Source: Paracidovorax cattleyae
GTDB taxonomy: Bacteria; Pseudomonadota; Gammaproteobacteria; Burkholderiales; Burkholderiaceae_C
Direction of reading: 5' to 3'
NCBI RefSeq assembly: GCF_900104515.1
Contig: NZ_FNJL01000030.1
Location: 1 to 64,000, forward strand
DNA: 64,000 nucleotides
This document shows, in pieces, positions 55,908 through 64,000 of this stretch (position 1 is its first letter; every line of letters begins with the position of its first letter). The position numbers and the translations under genes are program-made. A model generated the notes under the pieces. That model had not been told where the DNA came from. It searched no databases and saw only the letters and a list, made by a program, of their open reading frames with translations.

Positions 55908-58666
55908 GGTGCAGGGTCGGGGGATGAGGGCTCGGGCGGCTCCACGGGCTCCGGCAGGGCCGGGGGATCGCGCCGGGGCAGCGTGACGGTGAATTCTGCC
56001 CCGGGGCCCGGCGACGCACCGGCAGCCGCGATATCGCCGCCGTGCGCCAGCACCACGGCCTTGCAGATCGCGAGCCCGAGCCCCACGCCCGGCGTGGCGG
56101 ACTCGGCCTGCCCGCGGGTGAATTTCTCGAACAGCGTGTGCTCGCGCCCCCGCACCGCCGCGGGCAGGCCGGGGCCGTGGTCGCGCACGCGCAGGCGCAG
56201 TGCTCCGGGCAGAGCGGCAGCACCGATCTCGATCAGCGCGGCGCCGTACTTGGCCGCGTTTTCCAGCAGGTTCACGAGCACGCGCTCAATGAGCACCGCA
56301 TCGAACTCCACCAGCGGCAGATCGGGAGGCAGCGCCGTGCGCACCTCCAGCGCGCCCAGCGCGGGCCGCGCCGCACGGATGGCCGAACCGACCACCTCCT
56401 CCACCGACTGCCAGTCGCGCCGCAGGTTTACGCTGCCGCCGGACAGGCCGCTTTCCAGGCGCGCCATGTCCAGCAGGTTGCTGACCAGGGCGTGCAACTG
56501 GTGGGCCTGCTGGACGATGGCGCGCGACGCCGACTGCAGCCCCTCGCCGGGCTGCGCCGGCAGTGACTCCGCCAGGGCGATGAGGGCGGTGAGCGGGGTG
56601 CGCACGTCGTGGGAAATGGCGCCCAGCAAGGCGTTGCGCAGGCGCTCGGACTCCATGTCCAGCACGGCGCTCTGCGCCACCTCCACGTAGTGGACCCGCT
56701 CCAGCGCGATCGCGACCTGCCGCGCGAGGGTGTCGAGATGGCGCGCCTGCTCGGGTATCAGCAGCCAGCGCGGATGGGCAGGCGCCAGGGCCAGCACGCC
56801 CCGCACCCGCATGGGCGCGGTGAGCGGCACGTAGCGCCAGCCCTGCGCGGCCAGCGTGCTGGTGCCCAGGCCCGCGCTCTGGCCGTGGCGCAGGGTCCAG
56901 TCGGCCACGCTCGGGTCGAACCCTGCAGGCAGTTGCGCGGGAAGCACGAGCCGGTCGCCCTCCCCCTGCGGGAGCACCACGGCCTGTCCGCCGAAATGCT
57001 GCTGCACGGCGGCGGTGCCGATCTCCACGACCTGCGATGCCTCCAGCGCGGCCGAGAGCTCGCGCGTGAGCTCGAACAGCGAACGCATGCGCTGCTCGCG
57101 CCCGGACGACACGCCCGCGGAAAAGCGCAGCCCGGCGGTCAACTGTCCGACGAGCAGTCCCACGCCGAGCATGACGACGAAGGTGACGAGGTACTGCATG
57201 TCGCTCACGGCGAACGACAGCTGGGGCGACACGAAGACGAAGTCGAAGGCCGCCACGTTGAGCAGCGCAGCCAGGGCGGCCGGCCCACGCCCGAAGCGCA
57301 TGGCCACGCCCACCACGCCGAGCAGGTAGAGCATGACGATGTTGGTCAGTTCCAGCACGCCGGACAGCGGCAGTGCGAGCAGCGTCACGGCCACGCTCGC
57401 GGCGCCCGCGGCCCCGTAGCCGGGCCAGCGGGAGGACAACTGCTCGCCGTCCTCCTGCGCATCGCTCCCCTGCCGCCAGGATGCGGCCGGCAGGCGGCGG
57501 CTGCTGCCGGGCTCGCCTGCCTCCACGATGTCCAGTGCGGGCGCGGCGGTGCCGATGGCCTCCGCCGTCCCGGGCACCGGCCACCACCGCCACAGGCCGG
57601 ACCGCCGGCGGGCACGGCCTACCACCAGGGTGGCGCAATTGAGCTGCCGCGCATGCTCCGCAAGCCCGGGCACCACGGCGTTGCCGGTGAGCACGGCGGT
57701 TTCCGCGCCCAGTCCCTCGGCCAGTTGCAGCACGGCCAGGATGCGGTCGCGCTGCGGGGCCGGAAGCCGCTGCAGCCGCGGCGTCTCCACATAGGCGGCA
57801 TGCCAGCGCACGTTCAGCTGGCCGGCCAGGCGGGCCGCCGTGCGCACGGTGTGGGCGGCATCCTCGTGCGGCCCCACGCAGGCCAGCAGCGCGCCGGAGG
57901 TGTTCCAGGCCGGCGGCACGCCGTGGCCGCCGCCGGACTGCTCCACGCGCCATCCGCGCACGTCGTCCTCGACGTGCTCGGCGGTGCGCCGCAGGGCGAT
58001 TTCGCGCAATGCGATCAGATTGCCCTTGCGGAAGAAATTCTGCGCCGCGCGCTCGGCCTGCTGCGGCAGGTACACCTTGCCCGCGGCCAGCCGCGCGGCC
58101 AGTTCGTCCGGCGTGGCATCGACGAGCACCACCTCGTCGGCCTCGTCGAGCACCGTGTCGGGCACGGTCTCGTGCACGCGCACGCCCGTGATCGCCCCCA
58201 CCGTGCCGTTGAGGCTCTCCAGGTGCTGCACGTTGAGCGCCGTCCAGACCTCGATGCCCGAGGCCACGAGTTCCTGCACATCCTGCCAGCGCTTGGCATG
58301 GCGCGAGCCCGGCGCGTTCGAGTGCGCCAGTTCGTCCACCAGCAGCACGGCGGGCCGGCGCTGCAGCGCGGCATCGAGATCGAACTCGGTCCGCGTACGC
58401 CCGCGGTGTTCCAGCGCGCGCGCGGGCAGCACGGGCAGGCCGTCCAGCAGGGCCGCCGTTTCCGCGCGCCCGTGCGTCTCCACGACGCCCACGAGCACGT
58501 CGCGCCCTGCCTGCCGCTCGCGCTGCGCGGCGCTCAGCATGGACCAGGTCTTGCCCACGCCGGCATTGGCGCCGAAATAGATGCGCAGCTTGCCGCGCTG
58601 CACCCGCTGCTCCTCGGCACGCATTTGTGCGATGAGGGCATCGGGATCGGGACGGGGATCGGTCAT
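55904..58666 (-). CDS. kdpD: Sensor histidine kinase KdpD
   Basis: The 920-residue sensor has the N-terminal KdpD domain with Walker A GANAGVGKTWSML, a USP domain, four closely spaced membrane helices (DUF4118, near residues 440-540), a GAF-like region, HisKA with ISHDVRTPLTAL (phospho-His), and HATPase motifs DHGPGLP and GVGLGLAICKAVV. It controls KdpE phosphorylation in response to K+ and ionic strength. ATG 58666 is chosen; an upstream in-frame codon at 58702 adds 12 residues. It begins 61 bases after kdpC. Confidence 0.96.
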   Translation of the reverse strand: MTDPRPDPDALIAQMRAEEQRVQRGKLRIYFGANAGVGKTWSMLSAAQRERQAGRDVLVGVVETHGRAETAALLDGLPVLPARALEHRGRTRTEFDLDAALQRRPAVLLVDELAHSNAPGSRHAKRWQDVQELVASGIEVWTALNVQHLESLNGTVGAITGVRVHETVPDTVLDEADEVVLVDATPDELAARLAAGKVYLPQQAERAAQNFFRKGNLIALREIALRRTAEHVEDDVRGWRVEQSGGGHGVPPAWNTSGALLACVGPHEDAAHTVRTAARLAGQLNVRWHAAYVETPRLQRLPAPQRDRILAVLQLAEGLGAETAVLTGNAVVPGLAEHARQLNCATLVVGRARRRSGLWRWWPVPGTAEAIGTAAPALDIVEAGEPGSSRRLPAASWRQGSDAQEDGEQLSSRWPGYGAAGAASVAVTLLALPLSGVLELTNIVMLYLLGVVGVAMRFGRGPAALAALLNVAAFDFVFVSPQLSFAVSDMQYLVTFVVMLGVGLLVGQLTAGLRFSAGVSSGREQRMRSLFELTRELSAALEASQVVEIGTAAVQQHFGGQAVVLPQGEGDRLVLPAQLPAGFDPSVADWTLRHGQSAGLGTSTLAAQGWRYVPLTAPMRVRGVLALAPAHPRWLLIPEQARHLDTLARQVAIALERVHYVEVAQSAVLDMESERLRNALLGAISHDVRTPLTALIALAESLPAQPGEGLQSASRAIVQQAHQLHALVSNLLDMARLESGLSGGSVNLRRDWQSVEEVVGSAIRAARPALGALEVRTALPPDLPLVEFDAVLIERVLVNLLENAAKYGAALIEIGAAALPGALRLRVRDHGPGLPAAVRGREHTLFEKFTRGQAESATPGVGLGLAICKAVVLAHGGDIAAAGASPGPGAEFTVTLPRRDPPALPEPVEPPEPSSPDPAP

Positions 58667-58727
58667 GCGTGGAAAACGATGGGGGTCGGGCCGCAGCGGC
58701 ATGCCACGGCACCGCAGTCTCCGGGAT

Positions 58728-59381
58728 TCAGCGCGCCGCGTCGAGTGCCAGGTTGAGGGCCAGCACGTTCACGCCGGCTTCGCCCAGCCAGGGCAGGAGG
58801 GGCGCCTCGGTGTGCGAGCGCACCAGGGCTTCCACGCGCTCCAGCGGCAGGCCCCGCGCCCGGGCGACCCGGGGCGCCTGATAAAGGGCCGCTGCCACGC
58901 TGATGTGCGGATCGAGCCCGCTGGCCGACGCGGTGACGAGATCCACCGGTACGGGCGCCGTATTGCCGGGATCGGCGGCCCGCAGGGCGTCGATGCGTGC
59001 CTTGACCGCCTCGGCCAGGGCGGGGTTCGCCGGGCCGAGGTTCGAGCCGCCCGAGGCGCCTGCGTTGTAGGGCATGGGCGCGGTGGCCGAGGGTCGCCCC
59101 CAGAAATGCCCCGGCCCGGTGAAGTTCTGGCCGATCAGCCCGGACCCTACGACATGGCCGGCCTGGTCCCGGACGAGGCTGCCGGCCGCCTCGTGCGGAA
59201 AGGCGGACTGCGCCACGCCCGTCACCGCCAGCGGGTAGAGCACGCCGGTGACCAGGGACAGCAGGAAGAAGAGCACCAGCGCGGGCCGCAGCAGCGGTCC
59301 GCGGGCCGGAGCCTGGCCTTCGCCGGCCGGCGCAGCGGCCGGTGCGGACGCGCTCGCGGGGGATTGCAGGGAGGTATTCAT
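58728..59381 (-). CDS. kdpC: K+-transporting ATPase KdpC subunit
   Basis: This small subunit stabilises the KdpAB complex. The 217-residue protein has one N-terminal transmembrane helix ([23 protein letters not shown]), then [39 protein letters not shown] and [20 protein letters not shown], all family hallmarks. An Ala/Pro-rich N-terminal extension of about 30 residues is unusual. It is 23 bases from kdpB. Confidence 0.97.
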   Translation of the reverse strand: MNTSLQSPASASAPAAAPAGEGQAPARGPLLRPALVLFFLLSLVTGVLYPLAVTGVAQSAFPHEAAGSLVRDQAGHVVGSGLIGQNFTGPGHFWGRPSATAPMPYNAGASGGSNLGPANPALAEAVKARIDALRAADPGNTAPVPVDLVTASASGLDPHISVAAALYQAPRVARARGLPLERVEALVRSHTEAPLLPWLGEAGVNVLALNLALDAAR

Positions 59382-59404
59382 GGTGGGTTCTCCGGAAGTT
59401 GCGC

Positions 59405-61537
<2,133 letters not shown>

Positions 61538-61558
61538 GTCGTTCTTCTCCTCGCCCGT

Positions 61559-63364
61559 TCACCGGGCCTGCAGCACCAGGTGTTCCACCACCGGGCCGAG
61601 CGCCAGCGAAGGCACGTAATTCAGCAGCCCCACGAGCAGCACCGTGAAGACCAGCAGCGCCACGAACAGCGGGCCATGCGTGGGCATGGTGCCGGGGCCG
61701 GGTGGCAACCGCTTCTTGGCGGCCAGCGAGCCGGCGATGGCCAGCACCGGCACGATCACGCCGAACCGGCCGAACCACATGGCCAGGGCCAGCAGCACGT
61801 TGTAGAACGGGGTGTTCGCGGACAGGCCGGCGAAGGCACTGCCGTTGTTGTTGGCGGCCGAGGTGAGCGCATACAGCACCTCGGAAAAACCGTGCGCTCC
61901 GGGATTCGCGATGCCGGCCTGGCCCGCGGCCGCCAGCACGGCGACGGCGGTGCCCACCAGCACGAGGATGGGGGTCACGAGAATGGCGACGGAGGTCAGC
62001 TTCATCTCGCGCACCTCGATCTTCTTGCCCAGGTACTCCGGCGTGCGCCCGATCATCAGCCCGGCGATGAACACCGCGAGGATGGCGAACACCAGCATGC
62101 CGTAGAGGCCCGTGCCGACGCCGCCGAACACCACCTCCCCGAGCTGCATGAGCACCATCGGCACCATCCCGCCCAGCGGCGTGAAGGAGTCGTGCATGCC
62201 GTTCACGGCGCCGCACGAAGCCGCGGTGGTCACCGCCGCGAACAGCGCGGAGGCGGAAATGCCGAAGCGCACCTCCTTGCCCTCCATGTTGCCACCGGCC
62301 TGCAGCGCGGAGGCCACGGGGTCGGCCCCCAGCGCGGACAGCGCCGGGTTGCCCGCCTGCTCCGCCGCCGTCACCGCGACCACGGCCACCACGAACATCA
62401 GGGTCATCGCGGCGAGGATGGCCGCGCCCTGGCGCCAATCCCCCACCACGCGGCCGAAAGCGAAGCACAGCGCCGCAGGGATCAGGAAGATCGCCAGCAT
62501 CTGCGCGAAATTGGCGAGCGGCGTCGGGTTCTCATAGGGATGCGCCGAGTTGGCGTTGAAGAATCCGCCGCCGTTCGTGCCCAGCATCTTGATCGCCTCC
62601 TGCGAGGCGACGGGCCCCATGGGCAGGGTCTGCGCGCGGGTGCGGGCCTCGCGCGTGAGCGGGTTGCCGGACGCATCCTTCAAGGGTTGCCCCTGCGCGT
62701 CGAGCTGCGGATCCTGGTAGATGGTCGTCTCCACCGTGGTCACTTCCTGGTAGGGCGTGAAGTTCTGGATCACGCCCTGGCCCACGAAGAAGATCGCCAG
62801 CACGAACGACAGCGGCAACAGCACCCAGGCCGTGATGCGCACGATGTCCGCCCAGAAGTTGCCCACATGCCCGGCGCCATCGCCACCGCGCGTGGCGAAT
62901 CCCCGCGCCAGTGCGAAGGCCACGGCAATGCCGGTCGCGGCGGACAGGAAGTTCTGTACCGACAGCCCGAGCATCTGCACGAGGTAACCCATCGTGGACT
63001 CGCCCGCATACCCCTGCCAGTTGGTGTTCGCCACGAAGCTCACGGCCGTGTTGAACGCGGAATCCCCCGAGACGGCGGGCAGGCCCTGCGGATTCAGGGG
63101 CAGCAGCCCCTGCAGGCGCTGCAGCGCGTACACGGCGAACACGCCCAGTGCATTGAAGGCCAGCAGCGCCAGCGCGTAATGGCGCCAGTGCATGCCCGCT
63201 TCCGGCCGCACGCCGGCCAGGCGATAGAGCGGCGCTTCCGCTCGGTGCATCCAGCCCGGCAGCCGCCCATCGCACACCGCGGCCAGGGCCCGGCCCAGCG
63301 GCCACGCCAGCAGGCCCAGCAGGATCAGAAAAAGGGCCAGCAGGCCCCAGGCGGAGGCAGTCAT
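61559..63364 (-). CDS. kdpA: K+-transporting ATPase KdpA subunit
   Basis: This is the SKT-family channel-like subunit that selects K+. The 601-residue protein has ten hydrophobic segments and the four selectivity-filter loops, for example [49 protein letters not shown] and [16 protein letters not shown] 63364 overlaps the kdpF stop. It starts [20 protein letters not shown]. Confidence 0.98.
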   Translation of the reverse strand: MTASAWGLLALFLILLGLLAWPLGRALAAVCDGRLPGWMHRAEAPLYRLAGVRPEAGMHWRHYALALLAFNALGVFAVYALQRLQGLLPLNPQGLPAVSGDSAFNTAVSFVANTNWQGYAGESTMGYLVQMLGLSVQNFLSAATGIAVAFALARGFATRGGDGAGHVGNFWADIVRITAWVLLPLSFVLAIFFVGQGVIQNFTPYQEVTTVETTIYQDPQLDAQGQPLKDASGNPLTREARTRAQTLPMGPVASQEAIKMLGTNGGGFFNANSAHPYENPTPLANFAQMLAIFLIPAALCFAFGRVVGDWRQGAAILAAMTLMFVVAVVAVTAAEQAGNPALSALGADPVASALQAGGNMEGKEVRFGISASALFAAVTTAASCGAVNGMHDSFTPLGGMVPMVLMQLGEVVFGGVGTGLYGMLVFAILAVFIAGLMIGRTPEYLGKKIEVREMKLTSVAILVTPILVLVGTAVAVLAAAGQAGIANPGAHGFSEVLYALTSAANNNGSAFAGLSANTPFYNVLLALAMWFGRFGVIVPVLAIAGSLAAKKRLPPGPGTMPTHGPLFVALLVFTVLLVGLLNYVPSLALGPVVEHLVLQAR

Positions 63365-63462
63365 CAGAACTCCTCCGCGCAGATCAGCGCGAACACCAGA
63401 TAGGCGAACAGCAGCACCGCGACGATGGCGCCGAAACCGTAGAGCACGTCGATGCCGATCAT
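63364..63462 (-). CDS. kdpF: K+-transporting ATPase small subunit KdpF
   Basis: The 32-residue hydrophobic peptide begins [20 protein letters not shown] and ends LICAEEF. Length, single transmembrane helix and position directly before kdpA match KdpF, which stabilises the complex in vitro. Its stop overlaps the kdpA start (ATGA), and its own start overlaps the stop of another small ORF. Confidence 0.92.
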   Translation of the reverse strand: MIGIDVLYGFGAIVAVLLFAYLVFALICAEEF

Positions 63463-63566
63463 CGCGCGTCTCCCCGCGGCCGGCCATCGTGGCGACCCAG
63501 GATCACCACGGCCTCGGCCATGGCCACCCACAACGCCGCGATCGCGGCAACCCACAGCACATCCAT
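63459..63566 (-). CDS. Small membrane protein preceding kdpF
   Basis: The 35-residue frame ([20 protein letters not shown] at its start) has one hydrophobic helix and a basic tail ([12 protein letters not shown]). GGAG lies nine bases before the ATG and the stop overlaps the kdpF start by four bases, so it is probably translated as the first cistron of kdp. Its role is unknown; it may be an extra KdpF-like stabiliser. Confidence 0.65.
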   Translation of the reverse strand: MDVLWVAAIAALWVAMAEAVVILGRHDGRPRGDAR

Positions 63567-63689
63567 GTCATGCACTCCAACAGCCCTTGCGGGCGATGGA
63601 GGCATTCTGGAAAGGCATCCGTAAAAAGTGTGCACAGCTTCCATGGGCACGCATAAACGCGGTGTAAAAACCGGGGGGCGGGCGGCTCC

Positions 63690-63738
63690 TTGATGGCGCA
63701 TTGACGCGGCGTCCGGCCCTTTTGACACCGTTTTGACG
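63690..63738. promoter_or_regulatory. Phased TTGAY repeat array, candidate OmpR-family regulator site
   Basis: TTGAT (63690), TTGAC (63701), TTGAC (63722) and TTGAC (63733) occur with start-to-start spacings of 11, 21 and 11 bases, so all lie on one helix face. The right pair extends to TTTTGAC-N4-TTTTGAC, the seven-plus-four layout of PhoB/OmpR-class sites. KdpE, whose gene is in the same operon, is an obvious candidate. No gene is seen in 63567-63798. Confidence 0.5.
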
Positions 63739-63798
63739 CCCGCCTTCCTACGCTTTCGGCTTCCGATCCCAGCGCCGCCATCCGCGGCCTTTCCTGCC

Positions 63799-64000
63799 AT
63801 GCGCCTCTCGCAACGTTTCACCCTGCCCCTCACGCTTCTCGCCGCCTGCCTGGCTGTCCCGCCCGCAGCCCGGGCCCAGCTCACCGTCAACCTCACCCTT
63901 ACCACCAACTACAAGTTCCGGGGCCAGGACCAGGACATGCTCGATGCCGGTGGATTCGCCCGCGCGGGCGCCTTCAAGCCAGCCATTCAGGGCGGGCTGG
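63799..64000 (+). CDS. TorF-type putative porin, N-terminal part (cut by window edge)
   Basis: The first 67 residues are visible: a signal peptide (LPLTLLAACLAVPPAARA) and LTVNLTLTTNYKFRGQDQD, which matches the N-terminal strand of the TorF/Gcw_chp (TIGR02001-type) outer-membrane proteins (usual form TSDYRFRG). The reading frame is open at the right edge. It is divergent from kdp and shares the phased TTGAY array. Confidence 0.75.
   Translation, partial: MRLSQRFTLPLTLLAACLAVPPAARAQLTVNLTLTTNYKFRGQDQDMLDAGGFARAGAFKPAIQGGL

Noticed and set aside
55239..58756. Rightward open frames opposite kdpE and kdpD
   Set aside because: They are shadows of the sensor kinase genes; no motif or start signal.
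63610..63672. TTTTTAC direct repeats on the minus strand upstream of kdp as KdpE sites
   Set aside because: Two TTTTTAC occurrences (near 63619 and 63664) resemble the E. coli KdpE half-site loosely, but the spacing is not a helical multiple and the evidence is weaker than for the TTGAY array.

Overview
The window is gene-dense, very GC-rich DNA with no insertion sequence, prophage or CRISPR array. Gene content (dsbA beside argS and a SPOR gene, lptA-lptB-rpoN, a Comamonadaceae-style atp operon, ybeD-lipB-lipA, a four-gene ligase-associated repair cassette, a TorF-type porin beside kdp) fits a betaproteobacterium of the Comamonadaceae, most likely a plant-associated Acidovorax/Paracidovorax. 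The genus is my inference from gene content and from a type III effector-like gene; no database was searched.

Layout. 0-8 kb: end of a chemotaxis receptor, tspO, then leftward argS, SPOR, dsbA, lptA-lptB-rpoN, and a PsiF-repeat protein. 8-22 kb: metabolic and sensory genes (PQQ dehydrogenase, LysR regulator with a DUF3016 lipoprotein, malate synthase G, a chemoreceptor, a tautomerase, an MFS pump, a class II amidotransferase, small stress-type genes) and tRNA-Arg(CCG). 22-29 kb: a complete RND tripartite efflux operon with a divergent TetR repressor and a clear palindromic operator. 29-35.5 kb: Kelch lipoprotein, di-heme cytochrome c, a leftward three-gene hydrolase cluster, and a LemA-TPM locus that appears to have suffered an internal deletion. 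35.5-38.2 kb: an accessory island holding a NEL-type (IpaH/SspH-like) E3 ubiquitin ligase effector candidate without leucine-rich repeats, followed by a frameshifted paralogue. 38.2-44.8 kb: the leftward exonuclease-ligase-Lhr helicase-PdeM DNA damage cassette. 45-52.3 kb: atpIBEFHAGDC. 52.5-54.6 kb: ybeD-lipB-lipA. 55.2-63.6 kb: leftward kdp operon (small ORF-kdpF-A-B-C-D-E), facing a truncated TorF-type porin at the right edge.

The most notable items are the LRR-less NEL effector candidate with its decayed tandem copy and a near-consensus PIP box; the LemA/TPM deletion; a two-copy intergenic repeat made of three hairpins with compensatory base changes; an orphan terminator with an upstream inverted repeat that may mark a small RNA; and a helically phased TTGAY array in the kdp/porin intergenic region.
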